From assembly GCF_004369205.1 (NCBI RefSeq), contig NZ_QFGA01000001.1, positions 496,001 through 560,000 on the forward strand: DNA of 64,000 nt, read 5' to 3'. The notes under the pieces were generated by a model, which saw only the letters and a list, made by a program, of their open reading frames with translations, made no database searches and was not told the origin of the DNA. Source of the stretch: Pelotomaculum schinkii. Lineage in GTDB: Bacteria; Bacillota; Desulfotomaculia; Desulfotomaculales; Pelotomaculaceae. The position numbers and the translations under genes were made by a program. Positions 25,027-33,719 of the stretch are shown piece after piece. Position 1 is the first letter of the stretch. Each line of letters starts with the position of its first letter.

Positions 25027-27225
25027 CTAAAAGAGCGGTTCCATGGTCAGTGCCGGGTGACCTTTTTCCTCCAGGAAGGGCAGTATTCCTTCTCCGCCGG
25101 CGCCAATCGTCTCATCTGCGATACTGTCAACGAAGTCACGGCCCAGGCCTGCCGCCTCAGCTGCCTCCGCCAGCCTTTCTCTTAAGTCTTCCTTGAGGTC
25201 TTTGGGCATCCAAATCAACCTTGCCAGTCCACCGTCAGCCTGGATAAACTTAGGTGAGGACAGATACGACCTGCCGATACCCATGAAGCCAGGCATCTGG
25301 GCGCCTCCGCCAATGGCTCCGGCCAGATTTGAGAAGGTCATGCCGCTTGGGGTCATGCCGCCGTACTCCCGGCTGACCACCATAAAACCATTGCATTCAG
25401 GGACCAAGGCCAGAATACACTCAAAGCAGCCGCAGGAGGTCATCGGGTATTCCATGACGGTGTAAAAGTTGACTGCCGTCACTGTTTGCTGAGAGTTTTG
25501 AAAGATAAATTCGTTGAATGACTGCCACTGCCCTTTGACTTCGTCAATAATCCCCTCCTTGGGAACAGGCTGGTTTGGACCGTGCGGGTTTATCTCATAA
25601 GAGGCCTTGGCATCCAGCCAGCTTACCGCGCCGCACAGGCCTACACGCTGGGGAGATACCATGCAGACGTGGGTCGGCGCGAAGGACTGGCAGAGGGTGC
25701 AGGAGTAAAAAGTGTCTACCGTCTCATCCCGCAGTTGCCGCAAGCGGTCGTCCCTTTTCTGGTAGTACCCTCTCGCTTCCTCCCGCATTTTAAGCACCGC
25801 AGCCTCATCCGTAATAATCGTAACCTGAACCCGGTCAACAATGGAAGGGAACTCGGATTTAAACTTGGCATAAAGGATATTCCCCAGGTGCTTGAGACGA
25901 AAGCCCTTATTGTAAGCTTCTTTGCTAATCCGTACCCAGGTGATATCCCGCTGGGCCACGTGCCAGATACCTTCGCCGTAGTTGGCGTAATAATGGATAC
26001 GCCGTTCCAGCACCGGCTCAAAGTCCTCCTGCATCTTACGGCCGCATACTTCTACCAGGATGCCGATGGGCAGGCTTGCGCCTGTCTCTACTGTGTCGAT
26101 ATCCGGACCGATTATGTTTACCTTGCCGTCCTCAATCTTATCCGTGCCTGCCATCTTCACCAGCTCAAAACCCGGGGTCCGCTGCCCGCCAAACTCACAG
26201 TGCATATCTTTCCTGCGGATGCTCTCGCCCTCAAAAGCCGGTCCGATCGTTATGGGAGCGTCGATATCAATGGAGGTGATCTGAATACCCCTGGTTTCCA
26301 GTGCAACCTGGACTATTTTCTTGTAGTCGGGCTCTGAGATAAACCAGTCCTTTATCTGCTCGTCGTCAGCCAGTGGCTGATCGGTAATGACGGGGTAACC
26401 AGCAAATATTGCTCCGGCACAGGCGGCATCCTTGACCACGTCCCGCTCACCCAGGTAGAGGACAAAAGCCATGATGCGACGGCGCTGGTAGTCCCGCTGC
26501 GCTTCCCTCTGCCCTAGCGGGACACCGCCGAACATCATACCGGCGCGCAGGGCATAGTTGGCGGCGTGGACTACCTGCGTAAATTTACCGACGGGATAGG
26601 AGATAAACTCCGCCCCCATCTTCACGTTTTCTTCGAGTAACTGTTCAATGATCTCGTCACACAAAAACAGCATCATGCCTTTGGCCATCAGGCTGTCCAC
26701 AATCATTTTGGCGTCCTTGGAGGTTCTGGCCCGGCCGATAATAACTGCCTCACCCGGGATCGTCCAGTCAACCATCTTAAGGCCGTACTGGCGGACGACC
26801 GGATCCCCAACAAACCCGGTCCACGGCGGTACATGCAGCGGTTTTTCAGGAGTGTGCTCAAGGTAGCGCAGCGCTTCGATTATCTCGGCGGCGTACCAGG
26901 TTGACTCACCCCATAGGAGCATGTTTTGAAAGGTTCTTTCTTCCTTTACCCTCGCTCTCATCCGGTTCAGAATCGGGGGCAGTTCACCTAAAGTGGTAAC
27001 CCGCTCACCGCTTATGCAGGCAATGACCGGGAGGTAATAAGCCGTATCCGGGTACCCAACCGGATGTTCGGCGCCATACTGGCTGATGGCTTTGCCGAGC
27101 AGGTTTTCCGCATAGCTTAATGCAGTAATAGCGCCGTCATAAACACACTGGAATAATTTCTTGGGCTCTCTGCCGGGCTCAATGCAACCGTCGTAGATCT
27201 GCTCGAAATTTACCTGTTCTGTCAT
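25027..27225 (-). CDS. acsB: Acetyl-CoA synthase (CODH/ACS complex subunit beta) AcsB
   Basis: The 732-residue protein assembles acetyl-CoA from CO, methyl-CFeSP and CoA at the nickel-iron A-cluster. Cluster ligands have exactly the spacing known for the Moorella enzyme, offset by three residues: C509, C512, C521 and C531 for the [4Fe-4S] part and a CGC pair at about 598/600 for the distal nickel (TSCGCFEC). It is full length with the bacterial N-terminal CODH-interacting domain. The first gene of the operon here; no acsA/cooS follows or precedes within the window, so the CO-producing subunit must be encoded elsewhere or be missing. Confidence 0.97.
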   Translation of the reverse strand: MTEQVNFEQIYDGCIEPGREPKKLFQCVYDGAITALSYAENLLGKAISQYGAEHPVGYPDTAYYLPVIACISGERVTTLGELPPILNRMRARVKEERTFQNMLLWGESTWYAAEIIEALRYLEHTPEKPLHVPPWTGFVGDPVVRQYGLKMVDWTIPGEAVIIGRARTSKDAKMIVDSLMAKGMMLFLCDEIIEQLLEENVKMGAEFISYPVGKFTQVVHAANYALRAGMMFGGVPLGQREAQRDYQRRRIMAFVLYLGERDVVKDAACAGAIFAGYPVITDQPLADDEQIKDWFISEPDYKKIVQVALETRGIQITSIDIDAPITIGPAFEGESIRRKDMHCEFGGQRTPGFELVKMAGTDKIEDGKVNIIGPDIDTVETGASLPIGILVEVCGRKMQEDFEPVLERRIHYYANYGEGIWHVAQRDITWVRISKEAYNKGFRLKHLGNILYAKFKSEFPSIVDRVQVTIITDEAAVLKMREEARGYYQKRDDRLRQLRDETVDTFYSCTLCQSFAPTHVCMVSPQRVGLCGAVSWLDAKASYEINPHGPNQPVPKEGIIDEVKGQWQSFNEFIFQNSQQTVTAVNFYTVMEYPMTSCGCFECILALVPECNGFMVVSREYGGMTPSGMTFSNLAGAIGGGAQMPGFMGIGRSYLSSPKFIQADGGLARLIWMPKDLKEDLRERLAEAAEAAGLGRDFVDSIADETIGAGGEGILPFLEEKGHPALTMEPLF

Positions 27226-27864
27226 TTCACTTCCCCTTTCACGCTTTCGGCTAATAATTCCGGCAGAGAAATTTTTTATAAGGGAAAAAGGAAAAGGCTA
27301 ATTACGCTTGACCATACTGCAAGGATGAGAATGTCTCCGGTTACTGGATGGCATTTTTAATGTGCTTTTTTTATAGCTTTTCGATAAACCCTGGTGTTTT
27401 GGTTACTAATAAACTTTTTTCTACACAGAAATATAATATTCCTTCTACTGCAAGCGGGAGACTTAAATCTGGTAAGCAAACCCTTTATCATGCAGATTTA
27501 GACTATTATGAGTAAAATATTAACAACAATCAGGGACGCCAACCAAATCAATACCAATTGAAGAAGACATACTCGTGCATAATGGTATCATGGTTCCTCA
27601 CCAATAATCAATTAGAATCTCTTTAGCCACCACAAAAACATAATAAAACTGCTCATCACTTCATGTCCAAAAAACGCCGGCAAAACATTCTTCTTTTATA
27701 GTATTTCATTCCTAAGATGGCTATGAAGTTGGTCTTAACGGATAAACAGAGCATTGAAATTGTATTGAAACCGGTTACACTATTTTTCACAGTACTATAG
27801 TATATTTTCAAATGAGCCTGAGAATACTATCATTACTCCGCTTTGGTGAGTTCTATCTCTCCCC
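27226..27864. other. Long AT-rich intergenic region upstream of acsB
   Basis: No protein gene is supported in these 640 bp between divergent acsB (minus) and the tRNA cluster (plus). The acsB promoter must lie here, but I could not single one out with confidence. A 23-codon minus-strand frame at 27520-27591 has a weak ribosome site and is not called. A terminator hairpin at 27865 points to some plus-strand transcript ending here. Confidence 0.5.
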
Positions 27865-27890
27865 GTCCAGCGTAAGCTGGACATTTTTTT
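27865..27890 (+). terminator. Intrinsic terminator upstream of the tRNA cluster
   Basis: GTCCAGC-GTAA-GCTGGAC is a perfect 7-bp stem with a tetraloop, followed by ATTTTTTTAT. No gene precedes it on the plus strand within 600 bp, so it may end an unrecognised RNA or insulate the tRNA promoter. Confidence 0.8.
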
Positions 27891-27897
27891 ATATGTC

Positions 27898-27926
27898 TTG
27901 ACGCACACATTATTTTTGGTTATAAT
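27898..27926 (+). promoter_or_regulatory. Strong sigma-A promoter of the tRNA-Pro/Gln/Lys cluster
   Basis: TTGACG at 27898-27903, a 17-bp spacer and a consensus TATAAT at 27921-27926 lie about 20 bp before tRNA-Pro. Confidence 0.85.
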
Positions 27927-27945
27927 AATTTTTGTATCAGTTTTA

Positions 27946-28023
27946 CGGGATGTAGCGCAGTTTGGCTAGCGCGCTTGCCTTGGGAGCAAGAGGCCGGGGG
28001 TTCAAATCCCTCCATCCCGACCA
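27946..28023 (+). tRNA. tRNA-Pro (anticodon TGG)
   Basis: Acceptor CGGGATG pairs with CATCCCG. The anticodon stem CTTGC/GCAAG encloses CTTGGGA, giving anticodon TGG. The T-loop is TTCAAAT and CCA is encoded. It is the first of three tRNAs under one promoter. Confidence 0.95.
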
Positions 28024-28036
28024 TCCAAATTACGAT

Positions 28037-28112
28037 TGGGGCGTCGCCAAGCGGTAAGGCACCGGACTCTGACTCCGGCATTTCGTTGGTTCGAATCCAG
28101 CCGCCCCAGCCA
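28037..28112 (+). tRNA. tRNA-Gln (anticodon CTG)
   Basis: Acceptor TGGGGCG pairs with CGCCCCA. The stem CCGGA/TCCGG encloses CTCTGAC, giving anticodon CTG. The T-loop is TTCGAAT and CCA is encoded. Confidence 0.95.
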
Positions 28113-28135
28113 AAATAACACAAAAATAAACTTAT

Positions 28136-28211
28136 GGGCCATTAGCTCAATTGGTAGAGCAGGCGACTCTTAATCGTCAGGTTTAGGGTTCGAGTCCCTA
28201 ATGGCCCACCA
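28136..28211 (+). tRNA. tRNA-Lys (anticodon CTT), island integration site (attL side)
   Basis: Acceptor GGGCCAT pairs with ATGGCCC. The anticodon loop CTCTTAA gives CTT, the T-arm TAGGG/CCCTA is perfect and CCA is encoded. From the anticodon loop to the terminator its 3' part is repeated at 34361-34460, marking it as the attachment site of the adjacent island. Confidence 0.95.
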
Positions 28212-28222
28212 GAAAAAGTAGA

Positions 28223-28268
28223 AACGGCAAGGCTTCCGGGGATCGGAGACCTTGCCGTTCTTTATTAT
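28223..28268 (+). terminator. Terminator of the tRNA cluster
   Basis: AACGGCAAGG and CCTTGCCGTT form a 10-bp stem followed by CTTTATTATTTT. A diverged copy follows the duplicated tRNA-Lys end at 34416-34460. Confidence 0.85.
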
Positions 28269-28302
28269 TTTGAAAAACTTGAGAAAAAGTTGAGAAAATA
28301 GT

Positions 28303-28834
28303 CTATTCATTTGCCAAGAGATTGTCAATTTTTTTGGCTGTTTCCTTCTGCATACCAGGCATTACATGTGAATAGATATCCAGCGTTATCCCAATCTGTG
28401 AATGTCCCAAACGTTCACTTACTACCTTTGGATGCTCTCCCGCTTTCAATAACAGACTGGCATGAATATGTCTTAAATCATGGAAGGATATAGGATACCC
28501 AGCCTTTCGCGCCATGCTCCTAAAGTTACTGCCAATAGAAGAATTTTTAAATGGTATGCCACAATCGTTACAACATAATACTAAATCGTCATCTTGGTAG
28601 TAATCACCATATTCCTCTTTATTTTTTTCCTGTTGACTCTTATGTATTTCTAACTCATTTTTAAGCATTTCTGGCATCGTAATTTCTCTTCTACTTTTTG
28701 CGGTTTTTGGGTGCCCAAATTCCAGTATGTTTGTCCCCTTCTTTAGGACTTGTATTCTGTTGATATTTATTACTGCTCTGTTAAAATCTATGTCTCCCCA
28801 CTTTAACCCCAAAACCTCTCCCGGTTTAAACCCC
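28303..28834 (-). pseudogene. Tyrosine recombinase (phage-type integrase), catalytic-domain fragment
   Basis: The C-terminal half of a tyrosine integrase: LGLKWGDIDF, SRREITMPEML, then HDLRHIHASLLLKAGEHPKVVSERLGHSQI and TLDIYSHVMPGM, giving the HxxR, H and nucleophile Y. The frame stops just upstream of GFKPGEVL, exactly where the first catalytic arginine region would begin, so the arm-binding and core-binding domains and the first arginine are missing. It lies 91 bp from tRNA-Lys and points towards it, the usual place for the integrase of a tRNA-integrated element. Inactive as seen. Confidence 0.85.
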
Positions 28835-28911
28835 TAATTTTAGAGTCTACTCCCTTATTCGCTTTTTTACATAGAATTAATAAAAATTACTTACGTATAG
28901 CTTAGAGAAAA

Positions 28912-28953
28912 GAGGGGAGAGCGTCGGGAGCAGTTCTCGACGCTTCCCCTCTT
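28912..28953 (-). other. Long perfect-like hairpin next to the intron 3' end
   Basis: AGAGGGGAAGCGTCGAG and CTCCCGACGCTCTCCCCTCT form a stem of about 18 bp with a single bulge. On the minus strand TTTTCTC follows, so it can act as a terminator. It abuts the 3' end of the group II intron remnant. Confidence 0.6.
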
Positions 28954-28958
28954 TGGTC

Positions 28959-29060
28959 GAGTAGATTGAAGGACGTGTTACGGAGCCCTTCGCACCCTCA
29001 CAGAACCGGACTTGTGCTAGTAACACATCCAGCTCTTCATCAAACGTTCAAGTCACCCAG
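28959..29060 (-). ncRNA. Group II intron 3' end, domains V and VI
   Basis: Minus strand 29035-29001 reads as domain V: GAGCTGGATGTG, a short bulge and loop, CACAAGTCCGGTTC. It continues TGTGAGGGTGCGAAGG and ends CTACTCG, the characteristic 3' tail of bacterial introns with the YYRR maturase proteins found beside it. The intron protein C-terminus lies directly upstream. The 5' part of the ribozyme is not present as a continuous unit. Confidence 0.8.
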
Positions 29061-29062
29061 TT

Positions 29063-29284
29063 TTACGTATATACGGGGGAATGGTAGCGGATTAAATTTA
29101 AGGAGCTTTTAAACCTGTTCCAGTTCATTCGCTTCTTTTGTCCTCTCCGTGAAAGCCAGAATTTAAGGCGACATTGCACATGCCTCAGGAATCTTGCTAG
29201 AGATATATAGTCTCCAGTGACTCCGTAATAGCGATAGTGACCGACAAGCTTGATACCAAGTTGCGTAAGCGTACAAACGGGCAC
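29063..29284 (-). pseudogene. Group II intron maturase, C-terminal fragment
   Basis: Seventy-three codons matching the end of group II intron reverse transcriptases: IKLVGHYRYYGVTGDY, FLRHVQCRLKFWLSRRGQKKRMNW and the terminal proline/tyrosine-rich tail. It is the natural continuation of the fragment at 33897-34321, which stops just before LVGHYRYYG would follow. The two pieces are now 4.6 kb apart on the same strand. Confidence 0.85.
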
Positions 29285-29319
29285 ACCTGTATATCAAGAG
29301 AGATCTGGAGTATTATCAC

Positions 29320-29339
29320 TTTGGGCATGTTGGGGCATG
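29320..29339. repeat. 20-bp direct repeat, left copy
   Basis: TTTGGGCATGTTGGGGCATG occurs here and identically at 33720-33739, exactly 4400 bp away, with unrelated flanks on both sides. The pair brackets the oxidase gene. Confidence 0.9.
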
Positions 29340-29428
29340 CGGCAGTCGGTCGGCAATGCATCAGACCAGGGTAACAAAATGTCAATCTCTTAACATGCAC
29401 GTTCTGCGACGGCGTATTCAGCTTGCGT

Positions 29429-29584
29429 TTATGTTCCGGTCAGTAGCTGCCTTCTTACAGCTGGGACTGCTGGGATAGGAACAAAGGCTTTGTCACCTAT
29501 TTTCTTTACATATTCATGGAAGAAGCAGACTACCATTTTATGGCTAAGCCATGTCGCCCAGATGCAACCTTTGCATTTATTCAT
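29429..29584 (-). CDS. Small cysteine-containing protein, 51 aa
   Basis: ATG at 29584 with AAAGGTGG 7 nt upstream. The peptide starts MNKCKGCIWATW, a CxxC near the N-terminus, with a further cysteine at position 20 (VVCFFHEYVK), then a proline-rich tail. This pattern resembles small phage and island proteins of clostridia that begin with KCKGCIW, but the family has no function known to me. A terminator-like hairpin lies only 21 bp upstream, which could attenuate it. Confidence 0.55.
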   Translation of the reverse strand: MNKCKGCIWATWLSHKMVVCFFHEYVKKIGDKAFVPIPAVPAVRRQLLTGT

Positions 29585-29604
29585 AAATACACCACCTTTC
29601 CAGG

Positions 29605-29638
29605 ACAATAAAAAACTCCCGGTGCTCTACCGAGAGTT
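29605..29638 (-). terminator. Hairpin with T tract upstream of the 51-aa gene
   Basis: AACTCTCGGT-AGAGC-ACCGGGAGTT with one mismatch, followed on the minus strand by TTTTTATTG. With no minus-strand gene directly before it, it may attenuate transcription into 29584-29429. Confidence 0.65.
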
Positions 29639-29892
29639 CTAAAAAATACTCTATATTCATTAAGCCAGTCAATGTCGGTAGCTGCTTCGGCAAATATGGC
29701 TCAAATATTAATATTCTTATTTAATGGCAAAGGGCCTCGCTACATAATAAATAATAATCCACCAATAAATAGCAAACCAAGCAATAGCCCGCCAACGATA
29801 ATTCACTAATAAATGAATAATGAATATCATATTTTATGACAAAATCCAATGGGAACATCGCTGTATGAATAAATTATGAGAAGAGGTAAAAA

Positions 29893-32800
29893 ATGGAGAA
29901 GAAAAAAAATTTAGTTCGGGCGGCTCTCGTGGTCGACCCGGATACTGGATACCCGGTTCCGGACTATTTCGGTACCGCCAACTGGGCCTATAGTCCGCCG
30001 CTGAGAAAATTTGTTGATGCAATGCCAAGACTCGGACCTGCCGGTGCAAACGCTTTGGGCCAGTATATCCCGGTTGCTGTCGCCGATTCTACGACCTATC
30101 CGGGCTCTGACTACTACGAAATCGCTGTGGTTGAGTTTAAAGAGCAGATGCACTCGGATCTGCCACCCACCACGCTCCGAGGCTATGTGCAATTGTCTAC
30201 AACAGTCGTTCCCGGTGCGCAAATTGCTTTGACCTATAATGGTACGCCGATTATAAAAGGTGATGGCACCCAGGCTTACGGTGTGGATGCGCCCCATTAT
30301 ATGGGGCCTGCCATTATTGCCACCCGTGAAGTACCGGTGCGCATCAAGTTTTACAATTTGCTTCCTACCGGCGCTGGCGGGGACCTCTTCATCCCGGTGG
30401 ATACAACCGTTATGGGGGCGGGGCATGGACCGCTAGTAATGGATGCCATGCCTATGCATTACACGCAAAACCGTGCCGACATCCATCTCCATGGTAATAA
30501 CACCGTCTGGATCAGCGATGGGACGCCGCACCAGTGGATTACCCCGGCGGGAGAAGACACTCCCTATCCTGAGGGTGTAAGTGTAGTGAATGTCCCTGAT
30601 ATGGAGAATGTAGACGACCCCCGCGATGGGATGCAGACCTTGTACTACACCAACGCACAAAATGCCAGGCTGATGTTCTATCATGATCACTCATATGGTA
30701 TCACTCGCCTTAATGTCTATGTAGGAGAAGCCGCAGCTTATCTACTGACAGACCAGGTCGAACAGGATCTGATCAATGGCGCCAACGAATCCGGCGTCAA
30801 CCCGGGCCTGGAAAAGATTCTCCCTGATCTTGGGATTCCCCTGGTCATCCAGGACAAAACTTTCGTTGATACCAACACCATTCTCAATACGGACCCGACC
30901 TGGATCTGGGGGACAACACCAGGCACACCCAATACCGGCGACCTCTGGTATCCTCACGTCTATAGCCCAGCCCAGAATCCCTGGGATCCCACCGGAGCAA
31001 ACCCGTTTGGCCGCTGGATGTACGGTCCGTGGTTCTGGCCGCCCACGGCTAATGTAAAACATCAGCCGGTGCCGAACCCGTACTACGATCCCGAAAATGC
31101 ACCCGAGCAACCGCCGATGATACCCGCGATGCCTTTCCCCTCAATGCCGGGCGAGGCGTTTATGGATACACCTATTGTCAACGGCACGGCCTACCCCTAC
31201 CTGGAAGTAGAGCCCAAGGCTTACCGCTTCCGCATCCTGAATGCCGCCGATGACCGTTTCTTTAACCTGCAGATGTATGTAGCGGATCCTGCCGGCTACA
31301 TCTCACCTGAGACAGGATATGCTTCAGAAGTCAAGATGGTATCTGCTGCCGGAACAACGGGCCTTCCAGCCGACTGGCCGAGTGGTATACCCGATCCGGC
31401 CCTGAAAGGACCAGACTGGGTTCAGATCGGCACCGAAAGCGGTTTCCTGCCGGCGCCTGTGGTGATACCCAGCCAGCCGATCACCTGGAACCTGAATGCG
31501 ACAAACTTCAACTTCGGAAATGTCGACCAACACTCGCTTCTACTGGGAACCGCAGAACGGGCGGATGTCATCGTTGACTTCTCCCAGTATGCCGGGCAGA
31601 CCCTCATTCTCTACAACGATGCTCCCGCAGCTTTCCCGGCAGCCGACCCTCGCTACGATTATTACACGGGTAACCCGGACCTGACTGGCGAGGGTGGCGC
31701 CCCGTCCACACAACCTGGCTACGGTCCCAACATCCGTACGATCATGCAGATCAGAGTGGCGGCTTCTACTCCCGCTCCTGCGTACGACATAACCGCGTTA
31801 GAAGCAGTGTTTGCTAAAACAGGCACGAAAAGGGGCGTCTTTGAAGCGTCCCATGATCCGATCATCATGCCACAAGCCGCTTACAACTCCGCCTACAACG
31901 TGACGAATCTCCCTGCCGATGCTGCCAGCGCCTACGTGCTGCTTCAAGAGTTCTCCAAAACTTTTCGGCCGATAGACGCAAGCGGAGCACTTCTGCCACC
32001 TGTTACCCTGCCGATTGAACCGAAGGCTTTGCAGGACGAGATGGGTGAAGTATACGACACCGGGTATGGACGGATGAGTGGCATGCTTGGGCTCGAATTT
32101 CCGGTCACCAGTTCCAACTTCAGCCAATTTGTAGTCTACGGCTTTGCCAGCCCGCCCGTTGAGATTATCAAAGGCACCGCAAATCTTAATGCGACTCCCA
32201 TTGGCTCTTTTAATGATGGGACTCAGATCTGGAAGATTACTCACAACGGTGTGGATACCCATACCATTCATACTCACCTGTTCTCAGCACAGCTCATCAA
32301 CCGGGTTGCCTGGGACGGAGCCATGCTACCGCCTGCTCCCAACGAGCTGGGCTGGAAAGAAACTTTCAGGGTGAACCCGCTCGAGCATACGATCATTGCG
32401 CTGAGACCGAGTATTCCCAACCCTTCACAGGTACCCTTCGAGGTACCAAACAGTGTTCGCCTGATCGACCCGACCATGCCCGAGGGATCTGTACTAACAC
32501 CGCCACCACCCGCAGGATGGTTCGACCCGTTAGGTAATCCAATTAACCAGGTGACCAACCACTACGTGAACTTCGGTTGGGAGTACGTGTATCACTGCCA
32601 TATCCTCGCCCACGAAGAGATGGATATGATGCACGCGATGGTGTTTGCTGTTCCGCCGAAAGCACCATCTAATCTCGTTGCTAATCTTTTCGGTAACGGC
32701 TTAAACAGGCGTGTAGTTTTAACATGGATGGGCAGTTCCACAAACGAGACTAGCTGCACTGTCCAGAGAGCGGCCAGTAGTGCTGGCCCGTGGACTACTC

Positions 32801-33567
32801 TAGCAACGCTGCCATCCGGTTCAAATTCATACACCGATCCAATCGACATCACAAGCAACGCTTACTACTACCGGGTATTTGCCTCCAACACTGTCGGTGA
32901 CACCGCCACTCCCGGCTTCCCAACAATGACAGTAGACTCTGATTTTTCCAACGTCGTGCAGGTTGGTCAAAATCAAGATCAACCACCAGCGGCTCCAACC
33001 AACTTGACGGCAACGCTGCTAACCGGACCGAGAGTTCGTCTGACCTGGTGGGACAATGCCTTTACCGAGACCGGTTATGTGGTCGAACGCTCTGATAATG
33101 GGGAACCCTACTTTACGCTCGTCACAGTACCGATATATAATACAGGTAACGCCAACTACACTGATACAACTGTCATGCCTGGCAATGACTACACCTACCG
33201 GGTCGCGGCCGTGAATGCGGCAGGATTGTCAACTTACTCTAACACGGCAAACGTGAATCTGCTTACTGCACCCGCAGCACCATCTAATGTGATAGCCATA
33301 GCCGAAAGGGTGGGAATTGGCTCTAACGACTTGGTCACGTTAACCTGGAGCGATAATGCCAACAATGAGACCAGCTACAGAATCCAGGGAGCTACCAACG
33401 CAACCTTTACGAATAACCTGGTAACCAGCACGGTTGGCGCCAATACCATCATGTACCAAACCATCGTACCGCGCTTCACGACATATTACTTCAGAATCCG
33501 GGCGATTAGTGGTGCAGAACGGTCAGTTTGGGTGAATGCTAATCCATTCCCTATAATTACACCGTAA
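29893..33567 (+). CDS. Multicopper oxidase with three C-terminal fibronectin type III domains
   Basis: The 1224-residue protein has a large multicopper oxidase part (about residues 1-915) and three fibronectin III repeats (about 925-1030, 1035-1130 and 1135-1224, each with WxDNxxxET-like strands). All copper-ligand motifs are present: HLH at 198-200 and YHDH at 263-266 for the type 2/3 sites; HTIHTH at 790-795 and HCHILAH at 901-907 with Met912 for type 1 and the trinuclear centre. The length and large inserts resemble MofA-like metal oxidases. No signal peptide is visible, which is odd for a protein with adhesion repeats. Start ATG with AGAGG upstream; substrate unknown (metal or phenolic oxidation possible). 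Confidence 0.88.
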   Translation: MEKKKNLVRAALVVDPDTGYPVPDYFGTANWAYSPPLRKFVDAMPRLGPAGANALGQYIPVAVADSTTYPGSDYYEIAVVEFKEQMHSDLPPTTLRGYVQLSTTVVPGAQIALTYNGTPIIKGDGTQAYGVDAPHYMGPAIIATREVPVRIKFYNLLPTGAGGDLFIPVDTTVMGAGHGPLVMDAMPMHYTQNRADIHLHGNNTVWISDGTPHQWITPAGEDTPYPEGVSVVNVPDMENVDDPRDGMQTLYYTNAQNARLMFYHDHSYGITRLNVYVGEAAAYLLTDQVEQDLINGANESGVNPGLEKILPDLGIPLVIQDKTFVDTNTILNTDPTWIWGTTPGTPNTGDLWYPHVYSPAQNPWDPTGANPFGRWMYGPWFWPPTANVKHQPVPNPYYDPENAPEQPPMIPAMPFPSMPGEAFMDTPIVNGTAYPYLEVEPKAYRFRILNAADDRFFNLQMYVADPAGYISPETGYASEVKMVSAAGTTGLPADWPSGIPDPALKGPDWVQIGTESGFLPAPVVIPSQPITWNLNATNFNFGNVDQHSLLLGTAERADVIVDFSQYAGQTLILYNDAPAAFPAADPRYDYYTGNPDLTGEGGAPSTQPGYGPNIRTIMQIRVAASTPAPAYDITALEAVFAKTGTKRGVFEASHDPIIMPQAAYNSAYNVTNLPADAASAYVLLQEFSKTFRPIDASGALLPPVTLPIEPKALQDEMGEVYDTGYGRMSGMLGLEFPVTSSNFSQFVVYGFASPPVEIIKGTANLNATPIGSFNDGTQIWKITHNGVDTHTIHTHLFSAQLINRVAWDGAMLPPAPNELGWKETFRVNPLEHTIIALRPSIPNPSQVPFEVPNSVRLIDPTMPEGSVLTPPPPAGWFDPLGNPINQVTNHYVNFGWEYVYHCHILAHEEMDMMHAMVFAVPPKAPSNLVANLFGNGLNRRVVLTWMGSSTNETSCTVQRAASSAGPWTTLATLPSGSNSYTDPIDITSNAYYYRVFASNTVGDTATPGFPTMTVDSDFSNVVQVGQNQDQPPAAPTNLTATLLTGPRVRLTWWDNAFTETGYVVERSDNGEPYFTLVTVPIYNTGNANYTDTTVMPGNDYTYRVAAVNAAGLSTYSNTANVNLLTAPAAPSNVIAIAERVGIGSNDLVTLTWSDNANNETSYRIQGATNATFTNNLVTSTVGANTIMYQTIVPRFTTYYFRIRAISGAERSVWVNANPFPIITP

Positions 33568-33593
33568 GTCGTTAACAAGTGAGTTAATGAACA

Positions 33594-33616
33594 GGAGGGA
33601 GCTTATGCTCCCTCCG
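33594..33616 (+). terminator. Hairpin after the multicopper oxidase gene
   Basis: GGAGGGAGC-TTAT-GCTCCCTCC is a perfect 9-bp stem with a tetraloop 27 bp after the stop, followed by a T-rich but interrupted stretch (GCTTGATTATTT). Confidence 0.7.
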
Positions 33617-33719
33617 CTTGATTATTTAATCTTTCCTTATCCGATTTACACTAGTCTCGTACTTATTGAGGTAATCCTCCAGGGTTATCTTCCTACAAAG
33701 CTATGCTATCAGTTCTCAT

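Noticed and set aside
27520-27591. 23-codon minus-strand peptide upstream of acsB
   Set aside because: The ribosome site is weak, the frame is very short and there is no recognisable processing or transport gene nearby.
29740-29830. Short hydrophobic glycine-rich frame on the minus strand (IIVGGLLLGLLFIGGLLFIM)
   Set aside because: Two stop codons directly precede it and there is no start codon in frame.
33620-33700. Short minus-strand frame (ITLEDYLNKYETSVNRIRKD) next to the right 20-bp repeat
   Set aside because: A stop lies shortly upstream and no start is present; it may be a gene tail left by the rearrangement but cannot be assigned.
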